Positions 13,100-24,333 of a stretch of 64,000 bases of DNA are shown here, piece by piece; position 1 is the stretch's first letter, and each line of letters starts with the position of its first letter. Location of the stretch: NCBI RefSeq assembly GCF_037975245.1, contig NC_092576.1, forward strand, positions 35,988,611 through 36,052,610. The letters run 5' to 3'. Origin of the DNA: Apostichopus japonicus. Its lineage: Eukaryota; Echinodermata; Holothuroidea; Aspidochirotida; Stichopodidae. The notes under the pieces are model-generated. The model was not told where the DNA came from. It saw only the letters and a program-made list of their open reading frames with translations, and searched no databases. A program made the translations under genes and the position numbers.

Positions 13100-15655
13100 A
13101 AAATTCATGACGGCTGTGATATTTTTGACGAAAGTCTATATTCACATTTTTGACGTCATTATGACATATTAATCTGAATGTCAAGATATAACTATGCGTT
13201 CTTTTTGGGATATCAATGCTTCAGGTGAGTGATAGTTGACATTACATATAATTATACGTTCATATTTTATGATGATAAAAGACTGATGCATGTGAATTTT
13301 GTTTCCGAAAAGTAATATATTATATAAGAGCGCCATATCATAACAACCAACACGATTATTTCCATTTCTTGATTCTGACTACCGAGGAAGCAGTCTCGCA
13401 TTCAATATGTAATGTCCCATATTAAACAAAGGGTCTAGGGTACAAGTGTTCGGAAGTACATTGGTATTGACGAACGAGTAGAGCGAGAGGGGAGTATTGG
13501 CTTGATCCACACATTTACTTTCTCCTCAAGATATTGATAGAGCAAAGAAAATTGCTTTGCAATCATTAGTTTGCTTAGCATTTTTCCCCAAGTGTAAAGG
13601 AGGGGTTTTAGTGTTGAAATAACAGTTATTCTTGCACACAAATGTGTAAAGTCCCTACATGAAGGCACATATACTTGATAAGGAACATTTCATACACAAA
13701 TTGGCAAAACTATTTACTATTTTTAATGGTTATATCCCAGTCCCCGTACTGTAGTGTAGCAAAGTAGTGTCGAAATTGTGCCCTCTATTTGAAGGATTGT
13801 ACCTAATGTAAATCTGAATCAATCTTCATTAAGACTTAATGCAAGCGAGAATATTACCTACAGGAGCGACAATGAAGAGGTGTGTGGAGGGAGGGAGGGG
13901 GGGGGGGGTGGCGGACATAAAAAAATCAACTTTTGTAGATGTTACCGTGACCGAAATCTGAACATAGTTGAACTAGTTTATCAAATGATATTAACTTTTC
14001 TTGATAATAATGGTAGTATAAATTAAAACGAATGTTTAAGAGAGGACTTGACGTATTTAAAAAAAAAACACTCCTTAATTATTTTAACTTTGCGGCAAAA
14101 TTTAGACTTAAGATGTAGAAACTTGCACCTATGAGGTAGGCCTATGTACAAACAAAAATGATCGTTTCTTGTATGTTTGATGATGCAATGATCCAAATGA
14201 ACGAGCCAGCCCCGAAACGGAGTGTTTTAAGTTACAAACGTGTTTGGCTGGGGATTATTCGTGTCGTTGCAGTTAACAATACTTTTAGGGAAACTCTCAA
14301 ACTTTTCGTGATTGGTTGTATTGTTCTATGTATCTACTATCATTTACTGGGCATGCAGGGGGACGGCATCATATTTTTGCCCGAGTTTAGCCGTTGGGAG
14401 CACAAACCCCTCTGTCGCTTAGAATCGACGCCCCTGGTATATTGGTCACAGTTGGCTAACATTAGATATAACACAATGTTATGGTAACTAGACACAATGT
14501 GTAGGAGGAACTACAACTGCATATGTCTGCAAATACGCAGTATTGTAGTACTTTTGTAGGAGTGCTTAAAGTATCAGGACGAACGCTTTAGTAGTTCGTG
14601 GTGTTATTTCTTGGTCGGACAAAACACCAGGGAGTTTATTTCATGTAGGAACCTACAAAGCAATGGCGCATGTGAGCGCCGTGAAAGGCTCATAATAAGT
14701 TGACTTCACAGCTATAGCCTCTGAAACTGTAAAAGCACAGAGACTATATGAAGTTTATGTTTCAAAGTCTAGTCATGTAGGTATCGTCCACTTGTCCAAT
14801 AATGGCAATACTGTAGCGCGCACGCGCGTTACAAGTTTCTTATTACTGGGTGCGCAAACTAATTTTATGGGCGATGGGACAGTTTCCCACCCAGTTAGTA
14901 TGTTATTTAATTCCGTGGTGTCAAGTTCTGACCAATTCATGTACATTACACTGTGACGTGAAAAACTAAATTAATAAATTCCCACTCGGATTCTTTTAAC
15001 ACTTACGTAAAAATGTAACAGTATGCTTATCATAACAAAAATGTATTATTGTACGATTCAATTAACATATTATCTGCTTTGCTACATTAGATTTCTCTCC
15101 AGCAATGATCATGAATATTCAACCCATGCTTTTTAATGAACCCTCACTCATAAAATATAGTTTTAAGTACATTTTAATCCCCATATGAGTTATTCCCACT
15201 TACCATTGGGCTACACTACACTACGCATAAACATACTTCTAATATTAGGACATTAAATATTAGTCACATCATCCAAAATTCATATAAATTAATATATGTG
15301 TCTTAGTTTATCAATTCAAACAAATGTCCACTTACGTGAAAAGATCTAGACAACCTCTGAGTCACGGCATGGGCAGGTGCCTCCCTTCGGTCGGTGATGG
15401 GAACTCTCACTCGGATATCCAAACACGTATACCGTCTACCCAGATAATGTAGCCTCTCTCGGTAATATCTACCCTAGGCTTGTCTCCACGACATATATTC
15501 TGTGGTTGACGCCCTGTTTACCAACGCCAAAAACAGCCGCCTACTCTGCCTTGTTGCTCAGAGTGAATTGGAGTTTCAAAACCTCATTACTTTGTAAGAG
15601 ACATTTTGTTTTATCTAGCGCGCCTCACTCCGTAACAAAACGTTTTGGCAGTTAC
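13100..15655. other. Noncoding intronic stretch
   Basis: Between exons D and E. It contains a poly-G run near 13898 and scattered short ORFs without splice or family support, including the 109-codon one at 14158. I see no gene. Confidence 0.5.
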
Positions 15656-15660
15656 TGTTT

Positions 15661-15874
15661 GATGCGCTCAAAACACCTTGCATATTATGATAATTAGTCT
15701 ATGACTAGTGAAAATAACCCTATACATTTATTTTTGATGCGCTCCAAACACCTTGCATATTATGATAATTAGTCTATGACTAGTGAAAATAACCCTATAC
15801 ATTTATTTTTGATGCGCTCCAAACACCTTGCATATTATGATAATTAGTCTGTGACTAGTGAAAATAACCCTATA
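15661..15874. repeat. 75-bp tandem repeat, three copies
   Basis: Units start with GATGCGCTC at 15661, 15736 and 15811 and are almost identical. The third unit is interrupted within CCCTATACAT by the transposon that begins at 15875. Confidence 0.9.
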
Positions 15875-17074
15875 TAGTAAGACGGGGTAAAAAAAACCAC
15901 AGGGTAGTTGGGGTAAAAAAAAACCACCCCCCAACTACAAGTCGTGAGAAATAGAAACACATTTTTGTATGGTGTATGTGAAAACCATGGTGCCCAAGTC
16001 AATTCTGACATACTTTATTGATTGTTACTATTCTTTTCCATCGGCGTACCGATACTTTTAGCGCCGATTTTTCCCATACTCTAAAAATAGCAAATATTTA
16101 AGTTCTGAACACTGTCCTTTAACTTTATCCTGCAAAAATATTAGAACTGATATAGAGGTTTTTGTTTCTTGGTTATGATAACAAGAGGCGTACCTACATG
16201 AATCAGTAATGTAATTACCCGCACGATCTGCCAGTTTTCTCGAATGACGTGGGTTTTTTTTACCCCAGGGTTTAGTGTCCGTTTGGGGTAAAAAAAGACC
16301 AGTCCTAATTTCCTCCCAAAATGGTTTATATTTATCACAGAATGTTAGAATTGCTATATGATTGACACAGGGAGTACATCTATGCTCCTCTAATTTCTAC
16401 CAATATAATAATTTACATTTTTATAACTAACTGTTGCCTGTTCTTAACCTAAGTTATTTCTATGTTAGCCTAGTGTTATAGCCTAACACAATATATGTCT
16501 GCTGTATATGGTTATCTTGTTATTTTTAGAGTCCTAAATTATTCTCTACCCTAAGTCCCAACCCCACAGCTGGATGTGACACTAATATATAGAATAAAAC
16601 TCATAAAACATTGTCAATAATGTTTTAGGGGGTATTAAACAGTCTTGATAGAATCTTGCTTAGTCTCGGAAGGTGGGGTTTGTTTCCCGGAGTTTATCGT
16701 TTGGCAATAGGTTAATTCATGCAGAACTTGATTGAAAATGCCCAAATAAAGCTTTTCTAAAGTGTGCTGAAAATATTTCTGGTGGTTTTGCACATTTTCT
16801 TTGGTAGTATGTTGTTGTTTTAACAGTGTGGACTTTTTTTACCCCAGCAGGGTTTTTTTTTACCCCAAAAATGACTAACAGCCGGTGTAAAAAAAAAACC
16901 ACCCCTTTTCTGGAATTTCTCCTTTACTCATTGTGATTGAAATTTTTATTATGGCTATTTAGGAAGGTATTCCCACTTGTCAACTGACAATGCTAAAATA
17001 TCTACCTAAGCATCTACCTAACGAGTTTTATGTTAAACTTTAAGGAAACGTTTTTTTTTTACCCCGTCTTACTA
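15875..17074. mobile_element. Non-autonomous TA-target DNA transposon, 1200 bp
   Basis: The element has inverted ends of about 22 bp: the left starts TAGTAAGACGGGG plus an A-run, and the right is its reverse complement ending CCCCGTCTTACTA. A TA dinucleotide flanks it on both sides. The adjacent 75-bp repeat supplies an empty site: removing the element and one TA restores CCCTATACAT exactly as in the intact units. TA duplication fits Tc1/mariner-type integration, although the family is unassigned. No transposase is present. GGGGTAAAAAAAnnCC-type motifs recur at least six times inside, in both orientations. Confidence 0.85.
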
Positions 17075-17089
17075 TACATATCTTTTTAA

Positions 17090-19039
17090 ACATCACATAC
17101 ACATTACAGCATACACCGTAATCTAACTTATGCAACTGTGTAACGACACAGTAAGTTGTACGGTCATAGTCATATTTATGTAGCCTTATACTTTATTGCA
17201 TTCTTTTCTGTTGGATATCATGCATGCTTTTGTGTAATTTTAAAATTCGCAGGATCTTGTCAGTGGGCAAATCTTACATCTTAAGTTAATTTTTTTTGTA
17301 CCGGGGAGGATGGTAGCACCGGATTTTTAATTATTACGGCAGTTAGTGCTGATGTTTATTTCGAGAAGCGTAACAATTGATTACAACAAATTAAAGTAAC
17401 CTAGTTTCGGTTAAACAATGCATATAGTCAGGTGTACGAGATATAGCTATACAAACACCGTACCAGCTGCTGTAGGCTAAAATAGATTTTAAGATAGAAT
17501 GTTTTGATTCTCGTTATACTTAGTATTCCTATTGCTCATAATGTTATTATTCTTGCTGAAAACTATTACTATTAACTGAATGTATACGCTGCATGTGTTT
17601 TAACTCCTTTTTTTCTTGTTTTAGTTTCAGGCAAGGATAGCAACTGCATAATCTCATAATTGATTCAATGGCGTCAAAATGAAATTCAGAAAAACGTTCA
17701 CAAGAAAGTACACGCCGCAAATTAGTCTTTAAAAAATCTGGTTGATAAACTTGATAAACAGCCACATAGACCTGCTTACAAGTCAATAAATAACAGTCCA
17801 CAATGAGTATTAGCCTAATCGAAGGACCGAAATGATTCCTTGTCTGAAGATACAGCCAGTTATATAAAAAAGCCCGCAGTCTCATTTTACCAACAGGCTA
17901 CCTGGAATAATGTTATTGATATAAGTTGAATGACCTAACTCCTACCAATATACCTCAAACAATATAGTTTTGTTAAAAAGAATCTCTGTACAACAATATT
18001 CTAATTTTTGTGAAGTTATATCTAAAAAACTTATCATAAATTTTTAAAACGAAAACGTTTTAAAACTTGAAAGTGCGCCACTTATTTGAACTTGTATCGA
18101 TCAATAACAGATGTTTATTTACAAGGGCGACATCCTCCCATTCAACTTGTAATTGACTGATTTATCGATAGTGTTTGTTAATCTATGTATGTCCTCTAAA
18201 TGTTCACTCCCGCTGAATTCCTTAGTATCAACAAATATGACATGAAGACCCAACCAACCCGATTAAACTAAAACATAGTAATTAATTAATATAATTAAAC
18301 ACTCAAGGATATGAAATATTGCAAGATCAAAGCATAACATTATGTTTAAAGAAATATAGTTTTAAAAAGCGGTGGATGTTATTTAATTGGAAGAAACGAT
18401 AACTTTTAAAGTAAGATCAAACGCATTACCAATTTAGAATATCTACAAACACATAGAAAGAAAAATGTCACATTTTGATAAAATCTACTAGAAGTTAAGT
18501 CACACTATAACTGTAATTTATTTATGAAGTTGATAATTCAAGAGACTGTCGGTAAACTCCATGTGATGTTATTTGAGTGTTTAGAGAAATAAACACAGAT
18601 ATACATCATTTTATCATGAAATAATTTGTAAATTGATATATTAGTTTAACTTTTCTTGCTTTCAAGCATGGATTTGATCTACAACTGTTTCTCTAAATTG
18701 CGTCTTAGTTACCAGTAAAAACCTATTTACTTAAACACAATTCTTCCCCAAAAACTTCTTCCATTAAATGCAGTCGGGTTTTCGTTAAATGATTCCTATA
18801 ATATTAGCGGCTAACATTTAAATTCTATACTACATTTTCATTCTGTTCCATTAATTTATTCCTACAGTATTTTTAAAATAAACACGACCTAAATTTCCTA
18901 GTGTATCGCTTTACTTTCCTTACTTTTAATGTTGTTATATATATTATTTATAATATGATTCTACTTATTCTAGTCCTCACCAAATCCTATCTATTTATTT
19001 CTATTTACTCTATTATATAACTCTATTCTTTCATTCTAG
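17090..19039. other. Noncoding intronic stretch
   Basis: AT-rich sequence before exon E. A 112-codon ORF on the - strand (17547-17885) has no recognisable motif, and I do not call it a gene. Confidence 0.5.
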
Positions 19040-19248
19040 ATTCCTATCTTCAGTGTGTATTTACAGTTCTGCTCTCCTAGAGTTGACGAGTCTGGTCTGA
19101 ATCTTATCCTTCAGTCTGGTCTCTCTCTCTCTATCCTAAGTTCTCTCCAGCAGCTGTTGATCATTGACCCCATCGGGAGACTAACCAATGAACAGTTGGC
19201 GGCCATCTTGTCTTACTCTTCACAGTGTACAAGCTTGAAGGAGCTGAC
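19040..19248 (+). CDS. Leucine-rich module exon E
   Basis: A TTCATTCTAG acceptor and a GTAAGT donor bound 209 nt, phase 0 in and phase 2 out. The peptide goes IPIFSVYLQFCSPRVDESG, LNLILQSGLSLSILSSLQQ, LLIIDPIGRLTNEQLAAILS, YSSQCTSLKELT. The ending and overall pattern match exon A1, so it is a second copy of the same LRR module. The next exon in phase with a homologous peptide is F at 42436. That implies an intron of about 23 kb containing the whole SET/recombinase gene. Membership of an NLR-like or other LRR receptor is an inference from the repeat type only. Confidence 0.6.
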
Positions 19249-20261
19249 GTAAGTATTCCGGTGTAGATGTTAGAATCATCAAAACAGTTAAACAGGGAAT
19301 CAATTTAATTAATAATAATTACCAATATTAAACTAACAATTTAGAATGTAAAGTGTGATGCATTTTAATGTCAAGAATTGGATATGACTAGTTTAGATGG
19401 ATTTATTTTAATGATTAGGTCATCAAGAATTGATTTATGTAGGGTGTTATAAATAAAACAAAATAGAAAGAATAGATAGAGAATATTTTAAGAGGGTGTT
19501 GGTAAACGAGGGTTGAATGGGTTGGTGGGTCTTTTTGAAAGCGTTCTTTGTTTAGTTTCTTGTTACAGTTTAACAAAGAAATTTGTTTTGAATGACAGGA
19601 ATGTTTATAAGGATCAAATAAGAGTTATATACACAAAGTAGGTTGATATTTAATAATTCTTGTGAGTATAATGAATATTCTAAAATCTATTTTTAGAGTT
19701 TTAAAGTAATAAATGTTACCTTTGAGGGCAACACCTTCCAAAAAAGTTTTTTTTTTAGTTATAAACATGTTATTTAAGAAATGTTTTTATCATTATTATA
19801 AAATAAGATAAATAATGACAATGCAAAATAGCAAAAGACTAAAACATTTATTGTTAAAAACCCATTTTATCATGATCAAATAACAATACTATAGCAAAAC
19901 TGAAATTTATACGAGGCAAGCAACCGATAAAACAATTTCAGTTGTTGCAGTTTCAAAATTAGTTACTCAAAGTAAGTTAAAAAAAGGGAATTGTAACAAA
20001 ATTATTCTAAAGCTCAATTGCATTTTATTTAAAAATAGTAGAAACCATTTTTGGCAATTATTAATGTCATAAATTTCAGCAATAAAAGTAATGTCATGCC
20101 ATATCAGTTAAATTAGTATTTATTTCACTCATTATTTTAAAGAATAAGTAAAAACAAGTTGGGACATCGTGAGCTTTATCTATTTAAAAATCATAAATTC
20201 AAAAAAGAAAACTAATTAAAACATTCCTGTTGATTACATTTTTAATGCCATTTGCCCTTGG

Positions 20262-20639
20262 GCATGGAGGACAGGACTAATATATTGCTTTCTTAATCGT
20301 GCTTTTGTTGTTTGTAGCAATTGGTCTCTATTCCATGAAGAATTATCCAAATTAGAGACGATTTTCATTGATAACGGCTATTCTAATAAGATTTTCGATG
20401 ATTGTGTCAACAAATTCCTTTTTAAGAAGCTTGGTCCAAAAGAAGCTAATCAGGATAAAGAGGATGATGATACTAAATACATTATAAGTATTCCATTCAT
20501 TGGACACCCATCACTGATTTTCAAAAAGTCTCTAAGTAATCATCTTAAACGCATCAATAAGAAGTGCTTTGTTGTATTCAAAACTTCCAGAGTCGGCAAT
20601 TATCTTTCCCTGAAGGATGTGACTCCTATGGCACTGTGA
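20262..20639 (+). pseudogene. Penelope-like retroelement fragment (RT C-terminal part)
   Basis: One frame reads GLIYCFLNRAFVVCSNWSLF, then HEELSKLETIFIDNGYSN, then IPFIGHPSLIFKKSLSNHLK and RVGNYLSLKDVTPMAL, and ends at TGA 20637-20639. The order CFLNRAF.VCSNW..FHEE, IPFIGHPS, SLKDxTP is typical of the region between the reverse transcriptase thumb and the GIY-YIG endonuclease of Penelope-like elements. The endonuclease and the RT core are both missing, so this is a dead fragment. A TTTGTAG just before CAATTGG mimics an acceptor in phase with exon E, but the Penelope-like frame continues upstream of it. Confidence 0.7.
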
Positions 20640-20877
20640 GAGTCAAGGAGCATCTTTCTTGGAAATCTCAGCATTTCCAAATAGTCAGCTATTCCAACAT
20701 GGATCCTCCTACCTACTCAATGTATTTTAAACTTTGCTACATGTATCAACATGATAAATCATATATATGTTATCACGAAATGGCTACAGACTTATGCAAC
20801 TATATAATTTTAAAGCCTTACTGTCCTGATGAGGAAGATGAGATATCTTCGAAAAGGTGCAAGCAAACGGAAGCAGG

Positions 20878-21017
20878 ACACTTCGCCCAACTGCCATTTC
20901 GCCCAACCTTACCATTTCGCCCAACCAGCCTGGTCATTTCGCCCAACCAGCCTGGTCATTTCGCCCAACCAGCCTGGTCATTTCGGCCAACCAGTCTGGT
21001 CATTTCGCCCAACCTTG
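20878..21017. repeat. 20-22-bp minisatellite CATTTCGCCCAACCAGCCTGGT
   Basis: Six to seven units of CATTTCGCCCAAC plus a variable CAGCCTGGT part. The array starts with CACTTCGCCCAAC and ends with TCATTTCGCCCAACCTT. The same array with the same end structure occurs in reverse complement at 41826-42005. ORFs across it are spurious. Confidence 0.9.
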
Positions 21018-21499
21018 ATTAAATATGATATTTCAAAAGGAAACGTTCGGGAATTGTTAAAATACGGGGTACGAACCGAGTATTAAGGAAACTTGAAGTC
21101 GTGGTTAAATTGATAACATATGTGATTACATATGTGGTTACATTGATAAAGTGGTTACATTGATTAAATATAGTAATTCAATATTACGGACGGGTTTTAT
21201 ATTGTTTTTTTTTTCAATTTAATAAGGAAACGTTCTGGAATTGTTAGTCAGTAGGATGGATCAGTGTTTTAGGGGTTAGGTTTGATAGGTTTTTATGAAG
21301 ACCGATTCCCCTGTGTTTGTATAATAATATAACTTCCATTGTATGCGTAAACGCCTAAAGTAGTGTAATCCTCCCATTATACCCGAAATAACTGCTCAGA
21401 CTCCGATCGATATCGAGCGGACCTCACTTTTTGATTCCTTGGCGTTAGCCGTAGGAATCTATGCGGTCATGACTGCGTGTGTATGTGTGCGTGTGTAAC

Positions 21500-21579
21500 A
21501 GCTTCCAATTGAGGACACTCATAGTGTTACACACCTTCCAACCGGGGACTTGCTCCCAAACGGGGACGTCCCCGTTTGG
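21500..21579. promoter_or_regulatory. GTCCCCNNTTGG cluster with a 24-bp perfect palindrome
   Basis: Positions 21556-21579 form a perfect 24-bp palindrome (CCAAACGGGGAC and its complement) holding GTCCCCGTTTGG on both strands. Just upstream are two reverse-strand relatives, CCAACCGGGGAC (about 21539) and CCAATTGAGGAC (about 21505). Partial copies follow at 21804 (GTCCCCGTTT) and 22010 (GTCCCCGTTC). The cluster lies upstream of the likely first noncoding exon of the SET/recombinase gene. A promoter role is an inference. Confidence 0.45.
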
Positions 21580-21839
21580 TTTATGCTCGTATCTCTGTTC
21601 CTATTGGTCAAAATAGTTACCGCTAAAATTTCCAGTTCAATAGGCGGGAGTCGTCAATTAGTATATTTGAAACGTTTGAGTGTAAATATTTGTGTTTTCT
21701 GAGCATGGTTGTCTGTAATGCGCGGTCCCTGTTTGCACAGTGAGAAATCAAATCACGTGACATGTCACTGCCGCGAAAGTTGACGACTGCCCTCACCTAC
21801 GATGTCCCCGTTTAGTCGAAATGTAACTACACAACTACA

Positions 21840-21929
21840 CAAGGAGCACGCTACTTACTACTACAAGTGAAAACATCCAGAATAAGTCAGTGATTCAAGT
21901 CGTTGTTTTTCCAGAAAAGGACCTAGCGA
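21840..21929 (+). other. Candidate 5' noncoding exon of the SET/recombinase gene
   Basis: An ideal GTAAGTAA donor starts at 21930, after GGACCTAGCGA. Sequence upstream is richer in CpG than its surroundings and carries the GTCCCC palindrome cluster. The first clear coding exon begins with an acceptor at 24231-24234 directly before ATG, so at least one upstream untranslated exon must exist, and this is the best donor I see. The transcription start is unknown. Confidence 0.3.
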
Positions 21930-24234
21930 GTAAGTAAATTAAGCAATGTGCAATAATTCCAAGTAAACAACTCGTACGTTGTTTAATTAGCGTAATATCA
22001 AACGTGGACGTCCCCGTTCCGATAGGCCCAGGCTAAAGTTAGGCTAGGCCTAGTCTGATAGACTTACTATCGTTAGTTCTGTGCTAGTCTAGTCGTAACT
22101 GTTTTACCAACGTTCTGTCTAAATTAAAAAGGAACGATTAATGCTTTTAATGGTAATTTAGAGACAACAAAAGTTACGGAATGATTGAACAATGATATTT
22201 GTCCCACTCATTTTAAGATAAGGCTAGGGTAGCCTAACATAAGTAACGTTAGCATCAACACAGAGACGATAAGGTATATGCCATGCATTTTGTCAAGCAG
22301 GAACACGTGCCCGGTTGGATAGGTAATCGTGAAGTATCAAAAGGGTCCTCCCCATTTGGATAGGTTAACATGATACACGATGTTATAGTATATACCCCAG
22401 GTAGACTAGCCATCACTCCACACACTTGTAATGATTAAGAAAATCACTCTTTGAGTAGTAGTACTACTAGCCTAGGCCTAGTACTACTTTAGTATTACTA
22501 GTATAGTCAGTATTGCGAAGTTCGCCATACTGCGAAAATCCACCATGACAATCACCATGACAACCTATAGCAACAGCCAATTTCACGAAAAATTACGAAG
22601 CTACAGTTATTTTCTCTCCAAAATGACCCGTGTGCAAGAAATTACTTACATATTTGTCAATAAAATGACGAAAGATCTATGAAGTCTGTTATAATTACTG
22701 AAAAAGCAACAGCGCCACCAATTTTTACCAGCGCCACACTGTAGGTTGCGTGGCCGAAATTCGCAATACTCTAGCAAGAAATACCAGTTCCACAATCACG
22801 AAGAATTTTCTTGGAAAACAACGTGAAAACAGTTTGCAGGAAAGAAAGTTTGGCGGTGTATCGTACTAAAACACAATTCTCCCACCATATGAAGTATATT
22901 TTCTGGTGATTTATACCAGAAGATTTAGTTTTGGGGTGTTTTAAGTCTTAAGTGGGCGAACTTCGAAGTCACCATCCTACTACCCTAAGTGTTGGTCATG
23001 TGGGTTAGTCAATTATTATCAGTAGCTTAGTACCATTGTTGGTGCTATGATATGGCTTCTTCTGGTTTTCCTATAGATCCAAATACTGTGTTTGGACATT
23101 TCATTACAACTTCAGTTTCAGTTTACCACGAGATTGTTTCACTCTGTCTTCGCTTTGGGATAACAAGACTATCAATTTGTTTTTGTGACTTTCTCAAAGC
23201 TTGGTGCATATTTGTGTATGAAGAAGAAGATTTTGATGTTATACAACTACATGTGTTACACAACCATCTTAATTGTGAAGTAGCTCATATTTAAGAACAA
23301 GTGAACATTCAAAACTATGCTGTAAGATATTGTCCCAAAATGTGAATATGTAGGCCTATGTTGGTGTTCTTAATTGTTGGAAGATCTATCCATAGGCTTT
23401 AGGTAGCAGAAATAGTAAAAAGGCCATGGAAGGCCACTTAGGCCTTTATTCGCCTGAGAAAGTTAATCTGATGAAATATTTTTATCATCACCAAAACAAT
23501 TCAAACTAACTGATAGGATGTAAAGAACCAAACAAGCTGTGTCTTAGTTCTTGACTTTAGTCTGTTATTTCACTGACCCCTTCTTTTGCTTAAGTGACAG
23601 TTACTTGTTCATGAAAGTGTCATGAAAACATTTTAATCTTTACATTCTGTTGCATTGGTTATTAATTGGAAGCAATTGTGAATGGAATATTTTTTAACCT
23701 CACTAACTTTTCCTAACAAGACGCTGGTTTCAGTACTAAAAGAAATAACCAGTGACATGGGTCAGTCAGTTCACTACAATGCTTTTTCCCCCAAGTACTA
23801 CATTGTTGAAATTTGAAGAGAGAAGAAAACCACAAATGTCATTATTCCACACTCAAAATGTTCATAGTTCATCACTCCAACAAACAGATTAAGAGAAATA
23901 TTACCAGTGCATCGGTTAGTCTATGACCTGCATTATAGGCTTTGTTAGGCTACTGTACTTACTTACATTATTGCAGTAAATGTTTATATCATGAATCCTT
24001 ACATCAAAGATCTAATAAGGTTTTTCACCATCCAAACAGATACATGCTGTCATGCAATTGTTGTCTACCATTTTGATGTTTAAAAAACTATAACTAAGCT
24101 AATATTAGACTTGTATAATTTTGGTTTGTTGAAGGTCAATGATGTCATGTGAAAATCTTCTATAGAGCAACACAAATGTACGAAAATCTACAAAATCTAA
24201 CCTTGTGTTTATTAATCTTCATTTTAACAACTAG
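21930..24234. other. Presumed first intron, no gene seen
   Basis: Contains two short TTGGATAGG-type sequences (about 22314 and 22355) preceded by CCC-rich tracts, and an 80-codon ORF at 23052-23294 with no recognised family. Otherwise unremarkable. Confidence 0.35.
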
Positions 24235-24236
24235 AC

Positions 24237-24333
24237 ATGCAAAGAAGAACAAGAAAAAGACGTAGATCTGTTACAGAACTATGTACAGAAGAGGATCCCC
24301 CTGGATTCCTTGTAAAGAATTCTCCAGGAAAAG
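24237..24333 (+). CDS. Exon 1 (coding) of SET/recombinase gene
   Basis: ATG at 24237 follows an AACTAG acceptor by two bases. The peptide is MQRRTRKRRRSV, TELCTEEDPPGFLVKNSPGK, ending in phase 1 at GTATGC. The basic stretch could be a nuclear localisation signal. The end leads directly into the GRGVF motif of the SET domain, as in KMT5A, where a short i-SET lead precedes GRGVF. Confidence 0.65.

Noticed and set aside
14158-14487. 109-codon ORF on the + strand
   Set aside because: No recognised domain. One hydrophobic patch alone is not enough.
15873-17076. TATA as the target duplication of the 1200-bp element
   Set aside because: The neighbouring empty repeat units read CCCTATACAT, which fits a TA duplication with ends TAGTAAG...CTTACTA and not TATA.
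17547-17885. 112-codon ORF on the - strand
   Set aside because: No motif or homologue recognised; AT-rich intron; could be chance.
20318-20639. Splicing of leucine-rich exon E into NWSLFHEELSK... at 20318
   Set aside because: The Penelope-like reading frame continues upstream of the apparent acceptor (LNRAFVVCSNW), so the acceptor is more likely fortuitous, and exon F is the homologous partner of exon E.
23052-23294. 80-codon ORF starting MASSGFPIDP
   Set aside because: No recognisable family, no splice partner, and it lies in what is probably an intron.
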